Assembly: GCA_024742875.1 (NCBI GenBank) | Contig: JANSXP010000070.1 | Span: forward strand, 1-37,530 | Reading direction: 5' to 3' | DNA: 37,530 nucleotides | Source of the DNA: Planctomycetaceae bacterium | GTDB lineage: Bacteria > Planctomycetota > Planctomycetia > Planctomycetales > Planctomycetaceae | Shown: positions 1 through 9,048 of the stretch, piece after piece | Layout: every line of letters starts with the position of its first letter | Position numbering within the stretch: position 1 is the first letter of the stretch | Notes under the pieces: model-generated | Seen by the model: only the letters and a program-made list of their open reading frames with translations | The model's database searches: none | Told to the model about the DNA's origin: nothing | Made by a program: the position numbers and the translations under genes

Positions 1-232
1 CCGCATTCGCAGCGACGATCCGATCGCTGTAGCCTGCCAGGGTGTCCTCACTGAGCTGCATCAAATTCAGATCCAGTGTGACGCCTGCGGCTGTAATGCC
101 CTGTGCCATGTCGATTGCTTTCTGTGGGTCGAAATCAGCGGAACAATTCCGTGCGAAGCTTAGCCGCCTAATCGGCAATTTGAAGTCGCGAGCAGCCGCG
201 CGCCTTTGGGGATCAGCGGAATTCTCAAACAT
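1..232 (-). CDS. Unidentified protein, partial (C-terminus beyond window edge)
   Basis: An open frame on the minus strand runs from an ATG at 232 off the left edge and gives about 77 residues. It reads like real protein, with stretches such as FKLPIRRLSFARNCSADFD and GVTLDLNLMQLSEDTLAGY, and its codon use resembles that of neighbouring genes. I do not recognise the family. No strong ribosome-binding site precedes the ATG; the nearest AGGATGG is about 13 bases away. The frame is open a little further upstream, to a TGA-TAA pair at 323-328, but offers no other start there. It is in the same frame as the DUF4347 gene that ends at 455, so it could be a separate gene or the remains of a longer one broken by stops. 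Existence is moderately supported; function is unknown. Confidence 0.4.
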   Translation of the reverse strand, partial: MFENSADPQRRAAARDFKLPIRRLSFARNCSADFDPQKAIDMAQGITAAGVTLDLNLMQLSEDTLAGYSDRIVAANA

Positions 233-454
233 GTCAATTGGGTGACCATCCTGCGGTTTCCTGGCAACACCTGTTGCCTTTTGACCACCCGGCCGAGAGC
301 GGTCAGGCCAGGGCTGGGGAAATTATCAGGCGGTTTTACCCGTGTTCCACGGATCGTGCCAATGCACCAATCGTGCCTGAAAGCCAGCACTCTGCCGTTC
401 ACAGGTGCCTTCGCCGCCATCAGGAGGATCTGCGTTTTCCATCCTCTCAGGAAA

Positions 455-1714
455 TCATGATGCAACGGAACTGGCTGACGGCCGTGCTGTCAGCACCTGC
501 AGTTCGTTTTGCACAGCGGTGGCCAGAGGATGTGTGACGTAGCCAAGCGTGGTGCCCCCAGTGTCATCGGCCGTGTCGCCCACTGTTCCGTTGTCACCAG
601 GAGCCCCGTCGATGTCGTTAAATGTGAGCTGATGGGCGGTCACTGCCTGTCCAAGGTATGTCGCATTGGTAAACGACAGACCATCAGGCGTATCCGTGCC
701 GCCAGCGCCGTCAGCCCCATTGACGGGGAACAGCAGATCGAGATAGGGGCCGAAGCCTGTGTCACCAGATCCGGCTGCGGCTGTGTTGTCGAACTGCACG
801 TTAAATGTGACGTCGCTGCCGATCTGCAGTGTGGCGTTGGGCGTATTGATGGCTGCCGAGGGACCGGGCGCAAGCAGGCCCGTCCAGTTCTCCTGTACCT
901 GTGAACTGAAGGCCACTGTGGTTTCCATCTGGCCCAGCAGAAACTCCAGATCCCAGTCTCCACCACGGGCCGCAAATCCCGTGTCGTCGGTGCTGGCAGC
1001 CACATCAGCGCCGGTGAGCGTGCTGATGGATTCCAGAAACTCGCGTCCCTGAGCTGTGGACGCCAGGTCGCAGCCGAGCAGCAGCAGGTCGCCGTCTGCG
1101 GACAGCGCATTGCCCCACTGCGCAATTTCCGCCGCATAGCCGCCAAGATTATGCTGCCCGATGAGCGCACCACCGAGCATGATTCCTGAGTCGTCTCCGT
1201 GGGAGACCAGGTGCAGCGCGTCCAGATCGGAATAGCCACTGAGAATCTCGCTGATCTGTTCAATGCCATCACGCGAGCCGTCGATGGTGACAACACTCAA
1301 CTCACGATTCGGATCGGTTGCACTGAGGATGTCGTTGACCAGCGTCTGGTAGTCATCCACGGAAGTGTCGATGATGACCAGCTCTCGACGTATCTGTGCC
1401 GGATCAGAGTTGTCCGCGGCGGGAGCCAGAGACTGGTCTCCGACGACCTTTACGTCTTCAGGGAACAGCGAAGTGTCAAACTGCTGGGCGGCTGCCGCAT
1501 CAAGGGCGGCTGGGTCTTCGCCATCGGGCGTGAGTGACGCGTCGGGAACGGCGTCAAACAGCACGCGATCTTCCAGACGCTCGTAGAGCATTTCCGGGCG
1601 ATCGGTGGCTGATGGCCGAGAGGCAGTGGGAGATTGTGGGCGACTGGCGTTGTTCGGTGTGGGCATAGTCTGGGCGCCTGACTTTTGGGGAAAGTCAATG
1701 GGAAACGCCCGCAT
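455..1714 (-). CDS. DUF4347-domain surface protein, apparently truncated
   Basis: A 419-residue protein. Residues 43-55 contain YERLEDRVLFDA, the short motif found near the N-terminus of many large planctomycetal surface proteins. A DUF4347 domain follows at about 112-265, with HLVSHGDD (His172) and LLLLGCDLA (Cys215). That His/Cys pair resembles the dyad of the caspase/CHAT-like fold to which I believe this domain is related. Residues 285-400 resemble the start of a repeat-type extracellular beta domain. Proteins of this kind usually run to a thousand residues or more, but this one stops at 455, just after VQNELQVLT, with a tail that does not look conserved. The same frame continues past the stop as short open stretches, so it may be a decayed or rearranged gene. 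The start could also be the ATG at 1666. Confidence 0.75.
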   Translation of the reverse strand: MRAFPIDFPQKSGAQTMPTPNNASRPQSPTASRPSATDRPEMLYERLEDRVLFDAVPDASLTPDGEDPAALDAAAAQQFDTSLFPEDVKVVGDQSLAPAADNSDPAQIRRELVIIDTSVDDYQTLVNDILSATDPNRELSVVTIDGSRDGIEQISEILSGYSDLDALHLVSHGDDSGIMLGGALIGQHNLGGYAAEIAQWGNALSADGDLLLLGCDLASTAQGREFLESISTLTGADVAASTDDTGFAARGGDWDLEFLLGQMETTVAFSSQVQENWTGLLAPGPSAAINTPNATLQIGSDVTFNVQFDNTAAAGSGDTGFGPYLDLLFPVNGADGAGGTDTPDGLSFTNATYLGQAVTAHQLTFNDIDGAPGDNGTVGDTADDTGGTTLGYVTHPLATAVQNELQVLTARPSASSVAS

Positions 1715-2211
1715 CGGTCATGCGTCCTGACAGCAGCAGCCCACCGCTCCCGGACGCAGTTCAGATCACTTCAACTGGCAACTGAAGAGAATCATGTCTG
1801 GTATCGGAAGCTAGGATACGTTTTGTGCCCCTGGAGGGCTCTGTGTGGGTGTTTCACCTTATCTGTCCTCTATCCGTCCCACGAGAGTCAAAGAGTATCG
1901 ATTGTGACGACTGATCGGGCTGTTGATCGGGTCGTCGGCGCCTCGCGGGATCGTCGCCCGCCCCAGGTGGTCGAGCGGCAGGCCGTCTAACCTGCGGAAT
2001 CGACGACGAATGGCTCTGCCGGGCCGGAATGTCCTGCCCCGTTTCCACCGCTGGAAAGCTGAATAGCGGGCAAGTTCATCCGGGGCGTCCCGATAGTTTT
2101 TTCCGGCTTCTCTGTGGGAACTGTTGCTGATGGCGAGTGCAAAGATTCCGCAGCCCTCGACAACGGTCGGGAGATGCTCACTGTGTTTTCACTCATGCCT
2201 CAGGATTCATC
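1715..2211. other. Intergenic stretch between divergent genes
   Basis: This 497-base gap separates the minus-strand DUF4347 gene from the plus-strand 93-residue gene. Short open frames exist on both strands but none has a convincing start, ribosome-binding site or recognisable protein sequence. It presumably holds the promoters of both neighbours; I could not pick out a convincing promoter. Confidence 0.5.
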
Positions 2212-2493
2212 ATGGATTTCAAACGACTGCTGATCGAATGGCCGGAAGCAATTTCAAAAACGGGCACTGCCCTGACGTCATTCGGAGACGCGATTCCGTT
2301 TTCGGATTTCGCACTCAATGGAGAGCTGGTTCTGTTCTGTCGCAGCACACCTGACGCACAGGGCACGCTGCGGGAAATTGTTCACGCGCGGGATATCAAC
2401 GCGATTAAGTTCCACGAAGCGATCCCGATGGCGCGATTTCTTTCCATGGGATTTCAGAAGCCTGAAGACGCGATTGCTGCGTCCTTTGCCTGA
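2212..2493 (+). CDS. Small conserved-looking hypothetical protein (93 aa)
   Basis: The product is predicted to be soluble, with no signal peptide or membrane segment, beginning MDFKRLLIEWPEAI. I do not recognise its family. The ATG at 2212 is chosen because CAGGA lies 8 bases before it; an upstream in-frame extension is open to 2137 but reads as low-quality sequence. The C-terminal part (EAIPMARFLSMGFQKPED) is amphipathic and may be helical. It ends 23 bases before the HDOD gene on the same strand, so the two are probably co-transcribed and this small protein may act with the HDOD protein. That link is inference from spacing only. Confidence 0.65.
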   Translation: MDFKRLLIEWPEAISKTGTALTSFGDAIPFSDFALNGELVLFCRSTPDAQGTLREIVHARDINAIKFHEAIPMARFLSMGFQKPEDAIAASFA

Positions 2494-2516
2494 ACCTCGC
2501 ATAAGGAAGACGGCTG

Positions 2517-3500
2517 ATGGAAACTTCACAGACAACAGCTGGGGACTGGTCTTCTCTGTGCGCCGAAGCGCTGGAGTCCGTGCAGCAGGTGCAGATGCCG
2601 GGGAACTTTCAGATCCCCGCGCTGCCCACGTCGCTGACTCGATTTGTGGAAGCCTCCAAATCTCCGGATGCCGACATGCGCAAGCTGGGCGCGATTATTG
2701 AACACGATCCGGGGCTCAGTCTCGATCTGCTGCGATTCGTCAATGCGGCCATCAGAGCGACGACCAATCCAGCGCGCACGCCCACCGATGCCCTGATCCG
2801 TCTGGGGATTCCCACGACGCGCAACTTTCTGCTGTCCGCGGGCATAAAAAGCACGACGCTGGGCCTGCGGTCGAAGCTGATGAATCACCATAATTTCTGG
2901 AACGAGTCTTTGCGTCGTGCGGTCTTCGCTCGATCAGTTGCCGGTCGGCTGAAGACAGATGCGGAAATTGCCTTCATGGGAGGTCTGCTGCAGGATTTCA
3001 TGCTGCCCGTTCTGACCAACGCTGTGGACGATGCATATCTGGAGTACCTCGAACTGGAGAACCCGCCTCATCTGGTTGACTGGGAGCAGGAAAAATTTGG
3101 CTGGAACCATGCGTCGATTGCCGCTTCGATGGCACATCGCTGGCATCTGCCGGACGATTTGGTCTGCAGTATCTTCTATCACCATCAGATGGAGGTGCCT
3201 TTGCTGTCGCCAGCCCCGGAAGTCTTTAACTTATTTCCCGTCACGATGGCCGCTCTGCTGCCGGATCAGATGAAGCAGGTGCCTGAAGGCATGCAGCAAC
3301 TGCTGGAAGCCCACGCCAAATCTCAGGCCTTCGATCTGCTTCCCCTGTGCGATAAGGTGGATGAGGAACTGCGAGAGTTCTGCGATCCTTCTGAGCGTCC
3401 TGCACGGCTGAAACCCCTGGTCGAGCGCGCTATCGATGAACGTGACGCGGCCCTCGCTGCCCAGGAACAGGACGAGACGAGTCAGCCGACAGGCTGCTGA
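2517..3500 (+). CDS. HDOD-domain signalling protein
   Basis: A 327-residue cytoplasmic protein. An HDOD (HD-related output) domain spans roughly residues 25-230: IPALPTSLTRFVEA, then an acidic LGAIIEHDPGLSLDLLRFVNAA stretch, then the DALIRLGIPTTRNFLLSAGI block. The HD dyad of true phosphohydrolases is absent; the equivalent position reads GGLLQDFMLP, as is usual in HDOD proteins, which act as signalling or scaffold modules rather than enzymes. The C-terminal 100 residues are helical and charged, with no second recognised domain. The start has AAGGA about 10 bases upstream. It follows the 93-residue gene and converges on the peptidase gene. In other bacteria HDOD proteins affect motility, biofilm or stress responses; here the pathway is unknown. 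Confidence 0.85.
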   Translation: METSQTTAGDWSSLCAEALESVQQVQMPGNFQIPALPTSLTRFVEASKSPDADMRKLGAIIEHDPGLSLDLLRFVNAAIRATTNPARTPTDALIRLGIPTTRNFLLSAGIKSTTLGLRSKLMNHHNFWNESLRRAVFARSVAGRLKTDAEIAFMGGLLQDFMLPVLTNAVDDAYLEYLELENPPHLVDWEQEKFGWNHASIAASMAHRWHLPDDLVCSIFYHHQMEVPLLSPAPEVFNLFPVTMAALLPDQMKQVPEGMQQLLEAHAKSQAFDLLPLCDKVDEELREFCDPSERPARLKPLVERAIDERDAALAAQEQDETSQPTGC

Positions 3501-3545
3501 CAGATGTCCGGAGCGGCTCAGGGCTCGCTGCTGGCGGGCCGGATG

Positions 3546-6095
3546 CTACTGCTTCGAATCGATTTTCAGATGCTGGGTCAGAAACTCAATCCGGCGTTTT
3601 CGTCCATAGGGTGATTCGCAGCAGCCGTGTCCGGCGCCCGGAATCAGCAGGTAGTCAAAGTCTTTACCAGCAGCGATCAGACGCGCAGCCACCTGCGTGG
3701 TGCTGGCCGGGTCCACATTGCGGTCGCACTCTCCCACAACGAGCATCAGATGCCCCTGCAGTCGCTCGGCATTCTCGACATTGGAGCTGTTGATATAGGA
3801 CTGATCCACGGGCCAGCCCATCCACTGTTCATTCCACCACAGTTTGTCGACGCGATTGTCGTGACATCCGCAGTCGGCCACCGCGGCGGAATAGAAGTCA
3901 CCGTGCCACAGCAAAGCCGCCATGGCGTTCTGACCTCCGGCAGAGCCGCCGTAGATGCCCACGCGGGAGATATCCAGATAAGGGAACCTGCTCGCTGCGG
4001 CTTTGAGCCATGCGATACGATCGGGAAAGCCGGCGTCCCGCAGATTCTTATGGCATACATCATGAAAGTCTTTGGATCGCCAGGCCGTCCCCATGCCGTC
4101 GATCTGCACCACAACTGCGCCGCGATTGGCAATTTCGCGCTGGTGACCGTAACGCGTTCGGAAGGCCTTGGGCACATGGTGGTCATGAGGACCGGCGTAG
4201 ATGTTTTCGACAACCGCGTATTTTTGTTCGGGGTCAAAGTCTTTGGGCAGATGCATTAGCCCCCAGATTTCCGTCTTGCCATCCCGGCCGGGGGCATGGA
4301 AGCGTATCGGCAGCGAACCGAGTGCCTGTTCGACTTCGCTGGCGTCCGCTTCTTCCAGCAGGACGACCAGCTCACCGTTGTCGGCGCGACGCAGTTCGTG
4401 CACCGGTGGCAGGTCGACGCGAGAGTACTGATCCAGAAGCCACTTCCCATCTGCCGTATGAGTGACAGTATGCGTGCCATCTCCGGCGGTCAGGATCGTC
4501 AGCTCAGATCCATCATAATTCACCCTGCAATAGTGCTCGTGATAGGGGTCCTGGTCCTGTTGAATCCCCACCGCGTAGAACCAGATCTGACGTTTTTTCT
4601 GGTCGATGTTTGCGATGCGGCGGACGTTCCACTCTCCGGAAGTGACAGCAGTCGCCTCGCTGCCGGACTCGGAATACAGATACAGGTGATTCCAGCCGCT
4701 GCGTTCACTGGCCCAGAGAATTTGACCGGCAGACAGGTGTCGCAGCACCATCTTGCCGCTGTCTGAGTAGTGAATGAATGTGTCACTTTGCTCATCGATG
4801 ACTCGTCGCATGGTGCCGGTGGTCGCGTCAACAGCCAGATAGGACAGTCGCTGATGTCCTCGCTCGTTGTAAAGCAGATAGAACGTCTTTCCATCCGGAC
4901 TCCAGCCTTTGAACTGCAGATCAAACGGATTACTGATCATCTCCGAAGACAGCGCCAGTTCCGAGCCGTCCCGCCGGAACAGCCGGGGTGTCGCTACTGG
5001 CAGCGCATCACCGGGCTTGGCATAGGGATAACTTTCGACCTGTGGTGCAGTCGAGCCGGCTGGCAAAGATCGCACATACGTCACGCGGCGTTCACGGACT
5101 CGAGTGGACTGGAACGCCACAAACCGACTGGAATCCGGTGACCAGTAAATCTCCCCTTCTGCCGGCGGATAGTCAGACCGATTGTACTGCATGTTGACCA
5201 GCCGTGAACGCGAGGCGTCCCGGCGAAACGTGTGGCCGGCAGACGCTTCTGACGTGAGCTGTGCGGCGCTGTTGTCATCGGTCTGCACACGCCAGAGATT
5301 GTCATCGCGCACTTCGATGCGAATGTCGCCGTCGGGGCTATTGCCGGAACGTGACGCAGACAAAAATGGACGCGACGTCCTGCTCCCTCGACGTGGCCTG
5401 CCTGCCGGATTTCGCTTCATCGTTTTGACAGCATCGACGACCTCTTTGGTGAGGACAAGCTGCGTGTCGGCCGCTCGCACAAAGAAGGCCCCCAGTTCCT
5501 CACGTGATGTCGACAGCAGCCAGGCGTGCTGTGCGTAAGTTGACATATCCATGGACTGGTTCGGGGCAAGATCCGCGTATTTCACAACTCGGTCAGCCGA
5601 TGCGATCCACTCCACGCGGACCGATTCCTCCAGTTCGTTCGTCAATGTAAACGAAGTTTCCGGACCCTGCCCCGCAACACGTCGCGGCCGTGGGATCAGC
5701 CAGTTGTTCGCTGCCTGGCTGGTCTTCGTCAGCGTTTTGTCTTTGTTGCTGAAACGCCAGCTTTGGCTGTCGCCCGTCAGGATGAGCGCGTCAGCTTCAA
5801 ATTGAATGTGGCGAATCGGAAGGACTTCCGGATCGACCGGTTTCCCGATTTCCTGCTCCAGCAGCATTGCGACGAGCTTGTGGTCGAACGCGAGACGTCG
5901 GGTGCCACTTTCTGGATCGACGTGGATGAATTGCTGCCGGCCTTTGCCCGTCTGCACGACGTACCAGTACGTCCCATCATCGACTGGTTGCAGGTCAACC
6001 GAGTTGCGGTACAGCCGCTGGCCTGTTGTCGTGTCAGGGGAGCACACGAACGCAGCGCAGACGATCAGCCAGCGCAAAGACTTGAAGTGATTCAT
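3546..6095 (-). CDS. Secreted S9 family (dipeptidyl-peptidase IV-like) serine peptidase
   Basis: An 849-residue protein. The ATG at 6095 is preferred over one 69 bases upstream because it begins a clear signal peptide (MNHFKSLRWLIVCAAFVCS, probable cleavage near residue 26). A DPP IV-type beta-propeller covers about residues 90-600, including EGEIYWSPDSSRFVAFQST. The alpha/beta hydrolase domain follows. Catalytic Ser718 lies in YGGSAGGQ, Asp791 in VGECDRNVDP and His823 in PGAGHG, in the right order and spacing for the Ser-Asp-His triad. The nucleophile elbow is GGSAGG rather than the commoner GWSYGG. It probably removes dipeptides or trims peptides outside the cytoplasm. It lies 130 bases downstream of rlmN on the same strand and may share its transcript. 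Confidence 0.9.
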   Translation of the reverse strand: MNHFKSLRWLIVCAAFVCSPDTTTGQRLYRNSVDLQPVDDGTYWYVVQTGKGRQQFIHVDPESGTRRLAFDHKLVAMLLEQEIGKPVDPEVLPIRHIQFEADALILTGDSQSWRFSNKDKTLTKTSQAANNWLIPRPRRVAGQGPETSFTLTNELEESVRVEWIASADRVVKYADLAPNQSMDMSTYAQHAWLLSTSREELGAFFVRAADTQLVLTKEVVDAVKTMKRNPAGRPRRGSRTSRPFLSASRSGNSPDGDIRIEVRDDNLWRVQTDDNSAAQLTSEASAGHTFRRDASRSRLVNMQYNRSDYPPAEGEIYWSPDSSRFVAFQSTRVRERRVTYVRSLPAGSTAPQVESYPYAKPGDALPVATPRLFRRDGSELALSSEMISNPFDLQFKGWSPDGKTFYLLYNERGHQRLSYLAVDATTGTMRRVIDEQSDTFIHYSDSGKMVLRHLSAGQILWASERSGWNHLYLYSESGSEATAVTSGEWNVRRIANIDQKKRQIWFYAVGIQQDQDPYHEHYCRVNYDGSELTILTAGDGTHTVTHTADGKWLLDQYSRVDLPPVHELRRADNGELVVLLEEADASEVEQALGSLPIRFHAPGRDGKTEIWGLMHLPKDFDPEQKYAVVENIYAGPHDHHVPKAFRTRYGHQREIANRGAVVVQIDGMGTAWRSKDFHDVCHKNLRDAGFPDRIAWLKAAASRFPYLDISRVGIYGGSAGGQNAMAALLWHGDFYSAAVADCGCHDNRVDKLWWNEQWMGWPVDQSYINSSNVENAERLQGHLMLVVGECDRNVDPASTTQVAARLIAAGKDFDYLLIPGAGHGCCESPYGRKRRIEFLTQHLKIDSKQ

Positions 6096-6225
6096 CAGCC
6101 GTCCGAAGTGAGGTTGCGGGGATGCAGGCTCTGGGAAACTAACGGGTCTGCGACGTGCGCTCAACGACGGGGACAGTTTTTTGGCCGGTCCTCCAACGAA
6201 ACGATGGCTACCCTCAAGCCGTGTT

Positions 6226-7308
6226 TCAGGCTTCTGCCTGTCGGTTCAGTCTCAACTGGCCGCAGGCTGCGTCGATGTCGGCTCCCTTGCGTTTGCGAAT
6301 CGTGGCGGGAATGCCGCGACTTTCCAGTACCGACAGAAACGAGCGGGTTCGCGGCTCGCCAGGCGCTGTCATCACCAGTTCACTGACGCCGTTCATGGGA
6401 ATCAGATTCACATGCGCGTTGCGGCCTCGCAGCAACCGCGCGAGCTCTTCGGCCTGCTGCGGATTGTCGTTAATGCCGGACAGCAGCACATACTCGTACG
6501 AGATACGGCGACCGGTGCGATCAAAGTAGTAGTCGGCAGCGTCCAGGATCTGCTGCAGCCCGGTGCCTTTGTTGACGGGCACGATCTCGGTTCGAAGCTG
6601 TTCGTTGGGGGCGTGCAGTGATACGGCCAGATTGAACTGCCTGCCGGAATCAGCAAACTCACGAATCTTCGCCGGCAGGCCCACCGTCGAGACCGTGATG
6701 CGACGTGCTCCCAGACCAAATCCGTCTGCGTCTGTCAGCACCTCAAGTGCTTCCATCAGATTGCGATAATTGGCCAGCGGTTCCCCGATACCCATCACCA
6801 CCACGTTGGTGATCTTCTCGTCGTCCTCCATCAGGCGATGCAGCACCAGCACCTGCTCATAAATTTCCGCCGCCGAAAGGTCGCGTTTGACTCCCAGCAG
6901 ACCACTGGCGCAGAACACACAGCCCATGGCACAGCCCACCTGAGTGCTGATGCAGACGGTGCGACGCCCCGGATCACGCATGAGCACGCATTCCACCAGT
7001 TCGCCGTCGTTGAGTTTCAGCAGGAGTTTTTCTGTGCGATCAGAGGCGACCTGATGTCCCACCTGCTCAAAGCTGCTGAAGCGAAAATCCGTCTTCAGCT
7101 GTTCCCGCAGTGCGGACGGGAGATCCGTCATTTCATCGAACGACGTAATGCGGCGTTCGATGAGCCATTTGCGAATCTGCTTGAGTCGGAACTTCTTCTG
7201 TCCGGCCGATGCCAGCCACGCCAGCAGTTCGCTGTCCGGGACGCTCAGCAGCGGCCGACGCTCATCGGTCCCCAGGACGGGCAGCAGTGGTGAATTTTGT
7301 TCAGACAT
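6226..7308 (-). CDS. rlmN: 23S rRNA (adenine-2503-C2)-methyltransferase RlmN
   Basis: A 360-residue radical-SAM methyltransferase that methylates C2 of A2503 in 23S rRNA, and in many bacteria also A37 of some tRNAs. The CxxxCxxC iron-sulfur motif is at Cys126, Cys130 and Cys133 (GCAMGCVFC). The additional catalytic cysteines of RlmN are present as Cys119 (RTVCIS) and Cys349 (DIDAACGQL). The SAM-binding GIGEPLANY and the VSLHAPNEQLR block also match. The N-terminal helical domain with RLKQIRKWL binds RNA in the family. Length is normal. The gene starts 33 bases after the amylase stop on the same strand, so it is probably expressed with it. Confidence 0.96.
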   Translation of the reverse strand: MSEQNSPLLPVLGTDERRPLLSVPDSELLAWLASAGQKKFRLKQIRKWLIERRITSFDEMTDLPSALREQLKTDFRFSSFEQVGHQVASDRTEKLLLKLNDGELVECVLMRDPGRRTVCISTQVGCAMGCVFCASGLLGVKRDLSAAEIYEQVLVLHRLMEDDEKITNVVVMGIGEPLANYRNLMEALEVLTDADGFGLGARRITVSTVGLPAKIREFADSGRQFNLAVSLHAPNEQLRTEIVPVNKGTGLQQILDAADYYFDRTGRRISYEYVLLSGINDNPQQAEELARLLRGRNAHVNLIPMNGVSELVMTAPGEPRTRSFLSVLESRGIPATIRKRKGADIDAACGQLRLNRQAEA

Positions 7309-7341
7309 GTACGACAGAAAATGAACGGACGATTCGAAAGT

Positions 7342-8829
7342 TTATGAGGCCACGAAGACAGCCACGCTGCGACCGGCGACCGAAATGGCATCTGCAGCAG
7401 TCTCGCGGGTGGCCCACTCTAGCAAAGGCGTCTGGGAATGCGCGGATAAATCGACGGGGACCGAATTTGTGCCCGAATTGAAGATCGCGACGAGCCCGTT
7501 CTCGCCGGGATGCCTGACAATCAGCGTGTTTTCATCGACCGCCTGCAGCTGTGGCATCTGCGTGCGTGTGCACTCATGGCCCTTGCGCAGAGCGATGCAC
7601 TGCTGATACCAGCGACGAAGATCGGCGTTCCACTGTGATTCGTCCCACGGAAAACTGCGGCGACAGTCGGGATCCTGTCGTCCCTCCAGTCCGATTTCGT
7701 CTCCGTAATACACGCACGGAGCGCCGGGGAGCAGACAGACGAACAGCCATGCCATTTTCAGAGCATCGACGTCACCTGAGCAGCACGTCAGAAACCGGGG
7801 CATGTCGTGACTGTCCAGCAGATTGAGCTGACTGGCGACCACTTCGGGCGCGTACATATCAGTCACACGAGACACCTCAGCCGCAAAGCGTTCCGCGTTC
7901 ATTGTTTCCACATGGCTGAAACTGGAGGGACGCCTGGTTTCTTCCAGGTCGAGTTGTTCTCCGCCGAAGTAGCCCAGAGCGGCGGCGGTGATCTGGTAGT
8001 TCATCACCGCATCCCACATGTCGCCCTGCAGCCAGCGTTCGGCTTCGCCCCAGACTTCGCCCACGATATAGGCATTGGGATTGATGTTCCGCACACGCCG
8101 GCGGAACTCACGCCAGAAGTCGTCGTCATCGATTTCGTTGGGGACGTCCAGCCGCCAGCCGTCGATGCCAAAGTCGATCCAGTAGGTTGCAATGTCCAGC
8201 AGAAATTCTCTGACCGCAGCGCAGTCCGTGTTGAACTTGGGCAGCGCCGGCAGATTCCACCAGGCTGCGTAGCCGATGGCCTCGTAGCTGCCCTGGCCGG
8301 ACGCCAGATCGTTCCGGGCCTGTTCAGCAGGATATGGCTGGAACGGGCGTTCGTTGTTCAGGCGAGCCGGGTCAAAATGAAACCAGTCTCGATAGGGCGA
8401 GGCGTTTCCGTTTTCCAGCACGTGATGGAACTGCCAGAAGCCGCGACTGGCGTGATTGAACACACCGTCCAGCACCACCCGCATGTCACGTGCATGTGCG
8501 GCATCGAGCAGCTCGCGCAGCGCCTGATTGCCGCCCAGCAGCGGATCAACCTGGCGGTAATCGTAGGTGTGGTAACGATGGTTGGCCGCGGAAGAAAAGA
8601 TGGGACAAAAGTAAAGGGCTGTGATCCCCAGTTCCGCCAGGTAGTCGAGGCGATCGATCACGCCGTACAGATCACCCCCTTTGAAGCCGTAAACAGTTGG
8701 GGGGCTGTCCCAGTCTTCGAGATCAGCCAGATGTTGGGCCAGCCCGGCCGATTCACGACGTGCAAAGCGGTCCGGGAAGATCTGATAGAAGACGGCGTTG
8801 CGGACCCACGGTGGGGTATCGATGGGCAT
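7342..8829 (-). CDS. GH13 alpha-amylase family glycosidase
   Basis: A 495-residue alpha-glucan hydrolase of the cyclomaltodextrinase/neopullulanase-like part of GH13. The ATG at 8829 starts MPIDTPPWVRNAVFYQIFPDRF, the typical N-terminus of a catalytic barrel without a starch-binding domain; AAGG lies about 8 bases upstream. An upstream in-frame extension of 30 residues is less likely. Conserved region I is DGVFNH (121-126). The nucleophile is Asp228 in GWRLDVPNE, the acid/base is Glu258 in VGEVW, and the transition-state stabiliser is Asp342 in LLDSHD. No signal peptide is seen, so it probably acts in the cytoplasm on maltodextrins or cyclodextrins. It looks like the first gene of an amylase-rlmN-peptidase run. 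Confidence 0.92.
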   Translation of the reverse strand: MPIDTPPWVRNAVFYQIFPDRFARRESAGLAQHLADLEDWDSPPTVYGFKGGDLYGVIDRLDYLAELGITALYFCPIFSSAANHRYHTYDYRQVDPLLGGNQALRELLDAAHARDMRVVLDGVFNHASRGFWQFHHVLENGNASPYRDWFHFDPARLNNERPFQPYPAEQARNDLASGQGSYEAIGYAAWWNLPALPKFNTDCAAVREFLLDIATYWIDFGIDGWRLDVPNEIDDDDFWREFRRRVRNINPNAYIVGEVWGEAERWLQGDMWDAVMNYQITAAALGYFGGEQLDLEETRRPSSFSHVETMNAERFAAEVSRVTDMYAPEVVASQLNLLDSHDMPRFLTCCSGDVDALKMAWLFVCLLPGAPCVYYGDEIGLEGRQDPDCRRSFPWDESQWNADLRRWYQQCIALRKGHECTRTQMPQLQAVDENTLIVRHPGENGLVAIFNSGTNSVPVDLSAHSQTPLLEWATRETAADAISVAGRSVAVFVAS

Positions 8830-9048
8830 GTGAGGGCCTTGGCGGGCAAAAACGGATGAGGGCTGACCACAGACAGAACAGCGGTCTGAGATTCTGACGC
8901 ATTCGGTCGTCAGTTCCACGTCAGTTGCACTTTTGTTTCCGTAATCGTTACTCGGCGGTGTTCTGTCTGCAGGCGGATAGCTACTCTGTGTGTTTCACTT
9001 CACGACGCCCAGTGGCGTAGTTACTGACGACAATCAGAAGCCTGACAA

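Noticed and set aside
326-442. 38-codon minus-strand open frame between the DUF4347 stop and the edge gene
   Set aside because: It is short, its start codon abuts the purine-rich site without spacing, and the peptide has no known similarity. It was treated as possible gene remains, not a gene.
7807-8859. 350-codon plus-strand open frame
   Set aside because: It lies opposite the GH13 amylase, whose catalytic motifs are all in place; the antisense peptide has no recognisable domain.
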